Positions 1-12,100 of a stretch of 64,000 bases of DNA are shown piece after piece (the first letter of the stretch is position 1; every line of letters starts with the position of its first letter). A program made the translations under genes and the position numbers. The stretch is from positions 28,261,366-28,325,365 of the forward strand of contig CM057135.1 in the NCBI GenBank assembly GCA_029964075.1, in the 5' to 3' direction. Under the pieces are notes generated by a model, which worked only from the letters and a program-made list of their open reading frames with translations, did no database searches and was not told the origin of the DNA. Origin of the DNA: Patiria pectinifera. Lineage: Eukaryota; Echinodermata; Asteroidea; Valvatida; Asterinidae.

Positions 1-1653
1 GCTCCCAGTCCAGGATCGAAAATGAATCTCGGAGAAAAGCACCTCCCCTCAACCAGTCCAGAGACAAGGGGTAACACTCCGTCAAAGTTGACACGGGGAT
101 CACCAACAGTTAACCCTCCAAATGTGTGGTGGTCTTCAGGAGGAAGGCCCTTCGCTCTGGTGCCGGTCCACATACTCGATACTACTCCCCACCAGTCACC
201 AAACAAGCAAACTTTACCCAGATCATCCGACCCAAATATGAACCCAACACTGTGTTCGATGATGAAACACTTCAACCACACCATGACAAGTGTGGAGCGA
301 TTGATCGATAACCGTTTTCTCCAGAAAATTTTATCGAGCGATCTGTACGGTGTCGATGACTTGTTTGATGAGATGGAGATGGGTGAGGGAATGCAGCAGC
401 ATCCGGTGCCAGACTGGCTGTTAGACTTCATCCTTGAAAGTGACGCTCGGAAGAGGAAGACTGATCGACTGACGCAAAGGCTGCCATCAGCTGATGTACG
501 ACGCAAGAGCAATGTTCCTGTTTGCTCACAGACGAAAGAAAAAGAGGCTGGCAAAGTGATGCAGGGCACCGATGAAAACAGACATTTTCCTGTTGCTCAA
601 GGAGGAGCAGGTAATGCAACTGTTTTACATGAGCATGCCGAGGATGTAGGAAACGTGGATGTCAAGGATTCTGGTAACTCTCCAAATCAAAACAGAAATG
701 CTTGTTGTGACACCGACAAAACTGAAAGGAACTCCAACAGCGAAGATCATTGCAGCACATCCGGAATGACTGGGTTAAATTCTCCCCAGAAGACACCATT
801 CTTGGGAAATCATCCTCACCCGATACCTCATCCAAGACAGAGAAACATCCCAGTTTCGGGGAACATTGTTCATCTGGGATTCCTAGACTTAATCCCAGAC
901 TGGGCACTATGGAATCTCCTTTGTCGTCTGTTTCCTCCGTGGAAAACAACCCACTTGGGGCTTGACAGGGAAGATGTCGATGGATTCTTCAAAAAAATTG
1001 TCCAGAAAAAGCAAAGAGGAAAATCAAGGAGCGGAAACCACACTGTAAAGGCGTGTCTGAAGGCGGAGTTTGTTTCAAACGAGTTGGATGGCAGCGAGCC
1101 AGGCAGTTTTCAGGAATTGACAAATGTGACGAGAAGAAAGAAAAGTAAAAGACGCAAGGAAAAGAACAGGAGGCAAGGAGATGGAAAGTGCGACAATTCA
1201 TGTGACACTGGCACACAGACCGAAAGGAAATCTAAATCGGTGGACAAAAGAAAAAGATCATCAAAAGAGAAACGTCTCCTTGATGACTCGCACGGCAAGA
1301 GAAAAAGACACTCAGGAGAAAAGAAGAGAAAGAAACACCACAAAAAGGAAATGGATGGAAACTGTTCAAGACAAGGTTTTGAGCAGATAGTGCATTCGTC
1401 TGACCAACGGCCGAGTGATAATGAAGCATCCCTTGAAAGGGTGGTATCTCATAGACAGTCAGATGATGTGAATGAAGGACGAGACAAGTTGGCGGGAACA
1501 CTCTTGAACAAGTGTCAACCTGTGGCAGGTGAAAATGAATCTCCAAAACAAAAGACCGAAGTTACTCCTCCAAAATGGCAATTAAAACTTGTTATGAAGG
1601 CGCCGAGATCAAAAGCAAAAAGGGGCAAGACAAAACGTAACGAAATAAAATAA
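1..1653 (+). CDS. 3' terminal exon of an unrecognised lysine-rich protein (5' cut by window edge)
   Basis: The frame is open from base 1 to a TAA at 1651-1653, giving about 550 residues; the first ATG is at 22, but no in-frame stop precedes it, so the true start is probably to the left. I do not recognise the family. The N-terminal third is mixed and contains short hydrophobic/acidic patches (around residues 90-145, including VPDWLLDFILES). A second globular-looking patch near residues 285-330 contains LDLIPDWALWNLLCRLFPPW. The last 180 residues are dominated by Lys/Arg clusters such as RRKKSKRRKEKNRR and KKRKKHHKKE, typical of nuclear or nucleolar localisation signals. No membrane segment or catalytic motif is visible. 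A role in the nucleus is inference from the basic tail only. The uninterrupted 1.6-kb frame and the abrupt change to AT-rich, stop-filled sequence after 1653 support a real terminal exon. Confidence 0.7.
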   Translation, partial: APSPGSKMNLGEKHLPSTSPETRGNTPSKLTRGSPTVNPPNVWWSSGGRPFALVPVHILDTTPHQSPNKQTLPRSSDPNMNPTLCSMMKHFNHTMTSVERLIDNRFLQKILSSDLYGVDDLFDEMEMGEGMQQHPVPDWLLDFILESDARKRKTDRLTQRLPSADVRRKSNVPVCSQTKEKEAGKVMQGTDENRHFPVAQGGAGNATVLHEHAEDVGNVDVKDSGNSPNQNRNACCDTDKTERNSNSEDHCSTSGMTGLNSPQKTPFLGNHPHPIPHPRQRNIPVSGNIVHLGFLDLIPDWALWNLLCRLFPPWKTTHLGLDREDVDGFFKKIVQKKQRGKSRSGNHTVKACLKAEFVSNELDGSEPGSFQELTNVTRRKKSKRRKEKNRRQGDGKCDNSCDTGTQTERKSKSVDKRKRSSKEKRLLDDSHGKRKRHSGEKKRKKHHKKEMDGNCSRQGFEQIVHSSDQRPSDNEASLERVVSHRQSDDVNEGRDKLAGTLLNKCQPVAGENESPKQKTEVTPPKWQLKLVMKAPRSKAKRGKTKRNEIK

Positions 1654-2124
1654 ACCAAAAGTTTTATATCACCGTTGCTTCAAGAAAAGCACAGACAAGT
1701 GAAATTAATTTAAAGAGGAAAATATAACTTTGTAATTATTAACATTGAAGGTCCAACGTACAGAGGCAGACATAGCCTGCCATGGGAGTACTGATATGGA
1801 GTATGACAAAATGTTTCTCGTCTTATTTGCTTGATTAAAATAATACATATTGCTTTGCAATTCACACGCAATTTTGGACGCTGTTCCTCTGCGTCAAAAT
1901 TCGATTCGTAGTCAACAGAGGGCAGTACCACATTGGGAGATTATGCAAATCGACAGATTGGATGTATGCATGGGGTGCCAGGTTTATTTAAATATTTTTT
2001 TTAATGTAAGTAAAATTATTGTGAATTTTAATCCTGAGTGATGATCACAAGTAAAAAAGGCTTCTAAATCTAGAGAATCATTCTACTGTATTTGACTCTA
2101 CCTAGTGTATTGTTCTGAATTTTA

Positions 2125-2130
2125 AATAAA
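2125..2130 (+). terminator. Candidate poly(A) signal of the plus-strand gene
   Basis: An AATAAA hexamer lies about 470 bp after the stop codon of the plus-strand gene. A second AATAAA overlaps the stop codon itself near 1643 but would leave no 3' UTR. The choice is by position only. Confidence 0.3.
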
Positions 2131-4138
2131 ATTGGATATATAATTATCTCCTAATCAAAGAAAAGGTTTCAATGTTACTGTGATATTAACATATTTCATA
2201 TTTATAAAGGAATCGTTATAAGAAAGCAATTTTAAAAATAGTTCCTTAGAATTCGTTATGCGAAAGGTTTAACTCAGAGTGCTCCAAGGACCCCCAAAAG
2301 AGTGGGGCGCCCTCATAAAGGTTACGAGGTTTTGGATTATGGGGGAATTTCAAAAATGTTGCGGCCTTTTTACAAGGGTGGCAAAGAAGTGTGTATATAC
2401 AAGCTCTGTGCAATTATGCTCCGTACCCGGTGCATGCACTATAAATTTGAGTGCAAGTTCCAAAAATGAAGGTAGGGCTAAAACTTAAGACAGATTTAGA
2501 TTTTATAAGCAAAACTGACGGTTTGCCGTGTAGAACTGTTATATTCATTTTTCAAACAGCGTGTGAACTCTACAGAAAAGAACGTAATACATATAATTAT
2601 CTTATAAATAAAGCATGCTTTAAATGTTTGAAAATCGTCACTGACAACTTCGGAACTCCCAAAATGTTTTGCCTTGCAGTTGTGTCTAAAATTCTTCCGT
2701 TTAAACATAGGTCCCATCAATACTTTGCCCAAAACTGGTCATTCGAGCTTTCATTTAAAATTGTATTCCCAAATTTAAGTTAAAAATAATAAGAACAACT
2801 CACCCTTACAGGCGTTGAGAAGTCATAGCCGGTATTCCGAGAAATATTAAGGCAAAATCTTATTCCAACGTTTTCTTCACTTGCCATGTTGTACACGCTA
2901 ATTTCGTTCACTACATCCAATTGGGCTTTTTTTTGCGATAATGGCCGTTCTCATTTTGCGTGCCGCTCAAAGAAATTACATGCATGGATGGGCAAAACCA
3001 AAAACAGGCAAGGGGGGGGGGGGGGAGACGATCGACATTTTGTGTAAATGGATTTTTTGTTCGGCAATCTTTCCAAACTAATTCAAATCTTCAAATGCGA
3101 ACAATAGAATAACATCACATTATCAAATCTCATCTGTTCTATAGCTCAGAATTACTGGAATTTCAACAGTCATTATTATCTCCCCGTCAAACAAAAACAC
3201 CACACCTCCCCGAAATTCAGCGCCCCAAGAAAGTTTTGCTGGCGAGAAAATTTGCATAACAATGAACGCAGAATTTAACAGGTGTTATTTAACAAGCAGT
3301 CAAAAAAAGCAGACGGAAAGTTCAAAGCTAATACCATTACGGTGATTTTTTTTTGTCAAATTCTTTTTAGTAATGAGGATTTCACAGAAGCGTACGTACC
3401 AGAGTCTTGCGGAAGTAAACTGCCCTTCGGTACATTGTTCTTTTATTTTACAAAAACAACAAAATCAACACCGAAACTTGTGGATCGTTGTGCGGTTTTG
3501 TGTGTTAATTTATTAAAAAGCTCGACTTGCATCTGATTAAATTATTATCAACGAATTATTTTAATGCATCCTAAACATCGTCAGAGATTGCATTAGTATG
3601 ACATGAGGAAAATAAAGAGTTAATAATCAGAGACTATCCGCACATTTTAGGTTTTGTATTGGAAAAAAAAGAGACGATTTAATAACCAAAAATATCAACA
3701 GAGCCTCATCAAAATTCAGTATGAATTGTATTTTTTTTTATATTACACAATTATTAAAATTGCAAAAGAAAACGTACTAAGCCTAAGCAAGCAAGTCAAG
3801 GCAGCCTTAAAAAGTGCAACTGTCCCTCGGGTTGTGGTTTTGATATTACAATTATTGCTTCCATAAGGCACGACTTAAAGATGTCTTCTCTTTGACAGAG
3901 CAAAATTAAAATGTCTTTTGTATAAACAAAGTGAACCATTCAACGACCGAAACCAGTCTGATTTACACTGTTAATCCCTGTAAAAGATTTATTTAAAAAA
4001 ACCTCTGGACCATAAAAGCACATCCCGAACATCAAAAAGTCAATAGAAAGTACGACCTTGAGATCCTGGTACTATTGACATTAAAACCACAATTTAGAGA
4101 ATTACTGACGTGAATACTCTAATTACGAGATATGGAGG

Positions 4139-4345
4139 AAGGGTGGGGGGGTGGGGGGTGGGGTGGGGTGGGGGTGGGAATGGGAAGGTTTTAGGACGGT
4201 GAAGAGATCAGCTTGGGGAGGGAAAGGAATAGGCTGTGGTAAGGGAAAGGGGAAGGTTTTCTTTTAGGGAACACATGGGGGGTGTTAGGTATGGGGGGGT
4301 GTTAGGTATGGGGGGGGGGTGTTAGGTATAGGGAGTAGGTTCCGG
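4139..4345. repeat. G-rich minisatellite
   Basis: The first part is nearly pure G/T (GGGGTGGGG-type). From 4277 to about 4331 a roughly 17-bp unit containing GGGGGGTGTTAGGTAT is repeated three to four times with small length differences. Several runs of at least four G on the plus strand could form G-quadruplexes. Confidence 0.75.
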
Positions 4346-5674
4346 ATGGGAAAGATTGGATTACTACAGTTTATCAGGGATTACAATTTAAATAAGCTAC
4401 ATTCATAGTTTGGAAAGACTTCTTTTCAGATCAGCTGTAATTAAAATAAAATAACATAAATCCATTACAAAAAGTGATGCTGTATTTTTTTTGGTATAAA
4501 AATATAGTGCTAGTACTGTTTTATTTGCTAGATACATGTAATGTTAAACTATACTTTGCTAAACGATATACAATTGATGTTGTGCCTAAAAAACTGAGAG
4601 TACATCTAAGAGAATGCAGAATTACATTCTGGGCATAGTGAGGTATGAGTTCTGTAGACAATAATTTCTGTGTTAGGTTAGTTTGATTTAAATAAAAAAA
4701 CAATTGATTTCTAAGTAAAACGGATCACATGCATCAGATTACTTTAGATGAATACGCCAACTAAGTTTTACAACAACCAAAAAAGACAAAAAGTTAACTG
4801 CAATAACACATTAATTTTCTTTGTGAGAAACGGCCCGTGTGTGGGTGAAATGACAGTATTTTAACCATAGAACCAAGAGGTTGGCTCAAAAGAATATAAC
4901 TTATCAATAGTGTCTTTGCTCAAACAAAGACAAATGATCACTTTAATGTTACAGTATTAGGAACTAAAGTCCGAATCGATTCGCAAAGAAATCAATTCTT
5001 GTATGTAATAGATTGTTTTAATTACAACAATGGCATTACTATCGCTGTCAGTTTTTAGTGTTAAATATTAACGTTGTGCATAGAATAATTTCATGCATAA
5101 ATACAATAATCTAACGCTTGGTACCATAAACTGTTTATAAAAAAAACCAAAATATAAAAAAAGCTTGTCTTGAATGACTGCAATGTGAAAACTCATCAAT
5201 TTCTGAGTCCAACATCAAGACCTGAGATTTTATGGTCTCAACTTTAACCAACATGTCTCAGTTGAAAACAAAGACTGATATCCTGCAATTTCTGCTTAAA
5301 TACAAAACAAAGCCAGACTTAAAAGCATTTCCTAAGTTGAATTCACTAAAAAACAAAAAGGGAACACAAGAATAAACATCTCAAACAAGTTTTTCTTAAA
5401 GTTCTGAAATATTATTATTTAAAAGCATTTGATGAATTTAAAAAGGACAAAATCTAAAAAGTACTTTTGCCGCATTAGAAAATTGCAAAACTTAAAAATT
5501 GCTTCCGCTCGAACTAGGCAGGACTAAATTATGCGGTATTAAATATGAACCTAATTAAAAAAAAGCTTTACATTTCGTGCAAAAGTTAAAAGAAAAGACA
5601 CTAATTTGAAATAAGTGTAACTTGAAAGTAACAATCCTATAAAAAGTCTAAAGATAAAAAAGTTGTGCAGAGAC

Positions 5675-6109
5675 TTAGATTTTATCTTTCTTCTTTTTCT
5701 TCTTCCAAAACCTAATTTTTTGACTTTTCTCTTTCTTGACACCTGCAACGCTACCGTGCTCGGATGATGGTAAACTACCTCCATCATCCTCTAATCTTAG
5801 TACGTAAGCTTCTTTTTGTTGCTCTTGCGGGTGCTTCTCCCCCGCCCTGGCCAAGTCCAATCCCTCCGTTCTCTCGCTGCCCGTGCGTCGATGCTCCTTC
5901 GGTTTACGCCATTTCAGGAAACTCTTGCTCTTCTTGACCTTTGACTTGTGTTCGGTGTCTGGTGTATTGGAGCCAACAGGAGTGAGGTGATGTTCAGGGC
6001 GGCTCTGACTTGCACCCACCTGTTGATTGGATGGTCCTCTTGTCGCAACAGGTGGATTAGAGCTGTGTGCTGGCACTTTGGACAAGGAACCTGAAAACGG
6101 TGTTACCCC
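5675..6109 (-). CDS. INF2: INF2 terminal exon 16: polybasic C-terminus
   Basis: Residues 1524-1667 and TAA. I place the acceptor at the pyrimidine-rich CTTTCTTCCATTCAG because it keeps phase 0 with exon 15; an upstream in-frame ATG at 6157 is then intronic. The exon is Ser/Pro-rich, carries the basic-aromatic motif [13 protein letters not shown] and ends [12 protein letters not shown]. There is no CaaX box. Linkage to exon 15 rests on phase, strand and splice sites, not on homology, because tails diverge quickly. Confidence 0.75.
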   Translation of the reverse strand, partial: GVTPFSGSLSKVPAHSSNPPVATRGPSNQQVGASQSRPEHHLTPVGSNTPDTEHKSKVKKSKSFLKWRKPKEHRRTGSERTEGLDLARAGEKHPQEQQKEAYVLRLEDDGGSLPSSEHGSVAGVKKEKSQKIRFWKKKKKKDKI

Positions 6110-9100
6110 CTGAATGGAAGAAAGATTACTATAGATGGCTCGACGGCTTTTGAGCATTTCTTGTCACGATTTGCTTTCTTTCTTTTATTGGCACACATTT
6201 GCTAATGTTTAGTGCGTTAATATTTTATAGAAAATGCTTGTGACTTGTGCAATATCTAATTTTCTAGTTTTCTTAGTAAAGGCTCAAGTGTATGTGTAAT
6301 AACTTGCATAGGGCTCGCTCAATGGCAGCCATCTCTGTAGGAGAACCGCAACTGCGTATTTTACGCAATCAAGCACGCATTGCGCAGTGTTGAAAATGTT
6401 CCAAACACATGCGCTTGTTGCTCGAAATGTGTTCAAAATATGACGCAGCCGTAGCGCATTATGCAAGTTGATGCTCAAAATGCCGATGCACGTGGATGGT
6501 CCGTAGGAAATGACGGCATTTGAATGAGACCTATTAACGCTTAAGGATTCCACACTTTGCTAGATGCTAAATAAATCAGGCATGTACGAGGATTAGGAAG
6601 AAAAAAATATCACAGCACGACCAGATTGCTGCCAGTTTGTGATTGTGTTAATAAGAAATTGTTACATTTACACTTACAAAAATAGGCCAGACTAAAATAG
6701 AGCATTCATTTCTACAAGCTTCAGGTGCTGAAAATAAAAACTCCAGAACTCAAACAAAAACGCACAAGTTAACGTGCACTCAATGAACAGCGATGCACTT
6801 CAAACTCAAAAAGTAATAGCACATAAAAGTAAAATAGCACATAAAACAAAGCTTGATACAAATACTCGGCCAACAAAAAGACAAAAAAGAGGCTTTGTTC
6901 AAAACAAAAATGCAATGTATACATGTGGAAATAAAAAAATATAAACACCAACTAAAATCATGAAAAAAACAATGCCATATTTATCAAGAAATATGAAATG
7001 TGAATTGATTATAAAATACAAACCATTTGTTATATTCATCTCTGTATGGTAGTGAGTTGCAATGGGTCAACCCAAAAATAGCACCACAGGATATCAACAA
7101 ACTTGTCATAAAATTATCGCGTAAAATTAGTACGTTACTTGGCAAGCTTCTATTCTTTGTTAGAGGGAAGACATCCATTGGTCTTTCAAATTAAAAAAGC
7201 AAAAACCATAACACTAAAAGGGTGGTGCTATTTTAGGGTTTAAAATTAAATATGAGACGAAATTAAAGATAGCATAGGTTAAATGTAAATGTTGAAATAA
7301 TGTAAATGCCGAAATCACTTAAACGTGACAAAGAGACATGAAAAGGATGAACCATGATCACATGATGAGTTAAAAAAAAAAATTGTAAATGAAAGATGTA
7401 TTCTACAGTGTTAAATTAATCACTACATTTTCTTTCTACAGATTTTTCCCTTGAAATGTAATTTCTCAAATATCATAAGCCACTCAAAACTTTCTACCCA
7501 AAACTAGTTTTGCCAACAATTTTTATGCTTCCACTCAAAAAAGATACTACAGTGGAACTCAAACCATTCTCTTAAGAAATCTAATAAAAACAACACGCAA
7601 TTTGTGAAATAACAAACCTACTGTTTTTGTACTGGTTAATGCTATTCAAACTATATCTCACTCTAGCCAGAGGATTCTTGAGCGCTAACTCTAGGAGTAA
7701 AGAACTACACTTCTGTCTAAAAAAAGAATGAAGTTAATGACCAATTAGACCATTTAGTTAAATATCTTTAGCAATCTACATGGATCAATCACACAAATAT
7801 ACACTGAGTAAAATGTTTTTGGAAAAGTTAAGAACATGCCTCTCGTAAGAAAATCTAAAATGTATCTAGTCAAAAGCCTACTTAATAATTTTTCTAAACT
7901 TTGTCTGAATGAAGTCTGCACACAAACAAGTGCTTTGGAATAGTTTCTGCATGATTTGGGGAAGTTGAACATGACGATGACATTCTACAGTAGACTTGCA
8001 ATCATTTTAGCGTGTCACCTTAGGTCCAATGATGGTACCGCCTCCCTCATCAAAAATCCTAAACAAATACATGAACACAACGAAAGCAGGTATTAAATAC
8101 TACTATCTTCATAAAAATGATCTTTGAACCAAGCAGCTTTAGTAAAATCAGTTTCCCCCTCCACATCCCAAATCGACACAGCGATGAAGTTGGACCAAAA
8201 CACTGCAAGAAACAGCAACAGCGTTTAAAGCCCGAGTCCATCATTTGCAGCTATCCCAAAAAGTAACCGGCGTAATTATTGTTGAAAAACATACTGGTTG
8301 AAAGATAGCAAGGGGACTAAACTCCCTGTGAAATTATCCTTTCTGGCAAGCTCTCATTTTGAAGAAATCAACGAAAGAAGGCATTTCCAACGGTGCTTCT
8401 TAAGAAGCACCGTAGGAAAATTTAAATTAGTTGTTCGTTTTGTTATTCGGCGCAGCGCGCATTGGAACGACGCACAGGCACACGCGGTTGCTATAATTCG
8501 TTGGATCAGTGCGCAACATCGCGTAAAGCTGCAATTCAAAACAATTCGAAACATGATTTTTAAATTTTTGCTTTAGAATTTAGTTTTTTTCTTGGTTTTA
8601 TAGACTGAATGTGAGCTGACTGACACATCAAGTAAGTTGTTCAGTATCCTTCATTAGATTTTGAACACTTTTTTTTGCTTCAAACGAACAAAATGCACTA
8701 ATTACAAATGATGGACTACAGCTTTAACAATGTTGTTAGTAGCATTTCCTGGTTACATGCATCCTTGATCACAAACCTGACCTACAAATATTACATCCTG
8801 GATGATCAATTAAGCGCTTTGTACAGGTGCGTAAATCAAGTGCTATGTACGGGGCCCAATTTCATAGCGCTGCTAAGTAAATGATTTTCTGCTAACAGAG
8901 CCTTCGTCTATTTCATGGAGACTAAGCAGTAAATACACAAAAGGCACGCTTACCTCAGAGGAAAAAAGTTGCTTAAATCAGTGATATAATAGAAATGTCC
9001 ATGCGCACACAACCGCTAGTGCATCCACACATGAATAGTGCTTAAAGATAGCACAATCCTCTGCTAAAGTTAGCCCAATTTTCTGCTTAATGCTTAAGTA

Positions 9101-12100
9101 GCACCATGAAATTGGGCACAGGTGCATAACCTTCCTAAAGTGATTTGCATTACTGTAGTAGAAACAGGAATACATACATAGTTTCCCCGAAAGAGTCAAC
9201 AAAAAATGCAGTATACAGCAAATTGTCTCAGCAATCACTGTTATGACAAAGTGGTTTGCTGCCTCACTCCACATAGTGTCTAAATATTAGCACTCCTATT
9301 AGCCAACACAAATTCCTGTGCATATAAGTATACTCTCTCCCATACATGAATGATAAAAGTTTAGAAACTAATGAATAAAATGGTAAAAAAAGTTTAATAA
9401 TCTGTCACCACAAAATGAGTTTAGCATTTCAGTATAAAAATTTGCATATGATTTCGTAAAAAAATCACAATGTGAAGTTGTGCCAGAAAAAATTGTGCTG
9501 TTTTTGGTGGGAGAAATGCTTGTATTAACATTTGAAAAATATTATTGGCACATTAGCACAATATTTACATTTGAAAAACATTAGCTATTAGCAGTGTTGT
9601 AGTCGAGAACATCACAAGACCTGACACAAGACCAGTCACAAGACCAGTCACAAGTAACATTGGATGAACAATAACAAAGGAATGCCTTTGTCAAATCTCA
9701 TTTAAATAGCTTGTGACTTGAATTGAGACTGGAGATCTTGTGTTGGTCTTGTGATGGTTTTGCAGGGTCTCGGCTACAACGCTAGCTACTAGCCTTTTTT
9801 TCTGTACATGAAAAAGCTTATTTTAAAAAAGCAAACTTTACACATGTAAACCACATTTAAAATGGTATAAACATTTGAAAAAAGGTGTTACAGTTTATCT
9901 TAGTGGACCCTAATGGTTGCAAATTAGTTGCTTGATGAGATTATTTACTGCCCTTCTCCGATGAAAAGCCTCTTTCTTCGTAACCGAACTGATAAAGAAG
10001 ATACATGGATCCTTTATGACTTACAAAAAAAAAAGAAACTTAATAACAAAATGTATGTCACAACCATTTGTGCCCGTAATGATCAGTGTATGACAACATA
10101 AAATATGGTGAACAAAAGTTAATATGAAAATGAGATGAATAAAATAATGTTAATGAATTTCAATAACAAATAAAAATGTGTACATGTACACAAAGACATA
10201 AATGGCAACTGAAGTCAAAGCAAGCAAACTCAAGGTGCACATAATTTCAAACAAGGGTTGTTAAGGTCTACACAAGAAAGCACACAGCAATGGTAAAATC
10301 AGCACAAGTATGGACAAGCAAGCTAGCGGAAAAAGGAGAGCAGCCTCTGCGTAAGAGTTACCTTAGCCGGGAGGGAGGGTTTAACAGTTTCTGCCGGAGT
10401 CTCTCTTTGATCCTCGACTGGGGAAACTTCTTCAACCTCAACGTGGGTGAAGGCTTCTCCTTCACCACCATTTTCCTGATTCTTTCCAGACTCATCCGAT
10501 TTGTTGTGCACTGATGCCATGCTTACTGGTGCACCCTTCCCACTGCCATCAGGAACGGTGTCAGAAGTGGGATTGGGTGTCACTCTGTGAGCTTCCTTGG
10601 CTTGGGAAGGCATGACTTCCCACACATCCACATCAGCAGCTACTTTCTTCAACGGAGAGCCCGGAGTTCCAGACTTGGTCAGCAGCTTAGCGTTGGAGTG
10701 TTTAGGACTTATTTTGACTTCAGGCTCGTAGGTCAGCACTTTTTCTTGCATGGCTGGAGGACTCAAAGATGGTGATTCCTTGACTTGCACGATGCTCTCC
10801 GCGGCCGCAAACTCTATGGGGACAGCCTGGGAGAAATCCCCTTGGAGGCCCTCGGTCTTGGTGTATTTTGGACCAGAGGTCATAGTGGCCTGCCATGGCG
10901 ACAACCGGAACAGTCCACTTTTAGGCCTCTCCTTTGCATCCTCGTCGACTGGACTCAACTCTGCCATCAGCTGTGGTTCCTTTGGCTGTTCTTCTAAGGA
11001 ACAAACTTGTGCATTGACATGGCGCAGTTCTGGGCTTTTGACTGCTTTCTGGACAGGTACCTCATCGGCCTTGAAACCATTCTGATGGATTTTCAAGTGA
11101 AAGGGCCGAGAAGGTTTACTTTCAGCAGTTGGTTCTGGAGAAGAAATGACATGTTGCATAGGCGGGATTTCTTGCATAGTGATTGCTACTTCTTCAGGAC
11201 TGACTTCCTCAAACTGCACAGTTTCTGCAGTAACTTTGGGGTGAATGTTTGGTTCAGCACTGTGTTGTTCCTTCATTTCCAGTGCAAGAGGAACAGCTTC
11301 TTCCAAAGGTTTTACGTCTTGCAGAAGTGGCTGTTGTATGGCTTCCTGCCGAACAGTTTCAACTTTAGGACCTTTTGAGGCATCTTTAGGCAAATTTAGA
11401 CCTATTGAGGCATCTTCAATATCAACACCACCAGCCTTAACCTCCGCTTTCACGTTCATGTTGCCATTCAACACAGCCTTGGCCGTGCCGTTGTTCAACC
11501 TGTTCATCTCTTCCACTTGCTTCTCGGTGGAAGTTTTCCGTGCCAGTTCTTCAGCGCTGGACCCGCTGTCTTTGCAGAAGACATCCTCGCTCCCGGAACT
11601 CGAGATGCTCTGAGTCTTGCGTAGAAGGCCGTCCACGTCTTTCCCGTTGCTTACAGCGACTACTACCTCTCCTGGGTCCACTGGCTTGGGCTCTTCCTTA
11701 ACTACCACTGGTGTTGGTTCCTCTTTGACTACCGCAGGTGGTGATGATACACTCCCAGAAGCTGAACCTCTAGTCGATTGGCGGCTCCGACGAGTCGATA
11801 GTCTGGATCGTCTCATGCTAGGACTACCAGGCTCACTGGTCTCTGACAGTCGGGTCTTCTTGAGAGCAAATCCCTAAGGCACAAAAGAAAAAGTGTACAA
11901 GTCCAGTGTTTAAATTCTAACTTATGGTTACTCCATTCGACTACTGAAACACACAATCTCAACAAAATTAATTTTAGGGTTTTCTTTTCTATAAAAAAAC
12001 CCCAAATAACTGATCTAGCTGAGGCGTTTCCAGATTTTCTTGGTAGAAATAGTGACTTATACTGACATTATTTCATCAGATTCGTTTGACTGCAATGAGT

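Larger units (their letters stand above)
1654..5674. other. Convergent intergenic stretch with both 3' UTRs
   Basis: This AT-rich stretch lies between the stop codons of two converging genes. I see no coding exon. It holds a poly-G run at about 3011-3026 and a G-rich minisatellite at 4139-4345. The 3' UTR of INF2 must lie on the minus strand in its right part; a candidate AATAAA for it is the complement of 4520-4525, about 1.15 kb after the INF2 stop, chosen only because it is a perfect hexamer. Confidence 0.4.
6110..10361 (-). other. INF2: INF2 intron 15, repeat-bearing
   Basis: A 4.25-kb intron containing repeat G (8240-8712), a MITE (8852-9117) and a hAT-like MITE (9592-9784). No further exon with flanking splice sites was seen. 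A small alternative 3' exon, such as the vertebrate CaaX exon, cannot be excluded by eye. Confidence 0.6.

Noticed and set aside
6110-6157. In-frame ATG at 6157 as an independent gene start for the last INF2 exon
   Set aside because: A strong pyrimidine-tract acceptor at 6110 gives exact phase with exon 15, and there is no promoter context for a separate 160-residue gene.
10750-11877. Plus-strand frames of 86-123 residues
   Set aside because: Antisense of INF2 exon 15; no splice or start context and composition mirrors the sense frame.
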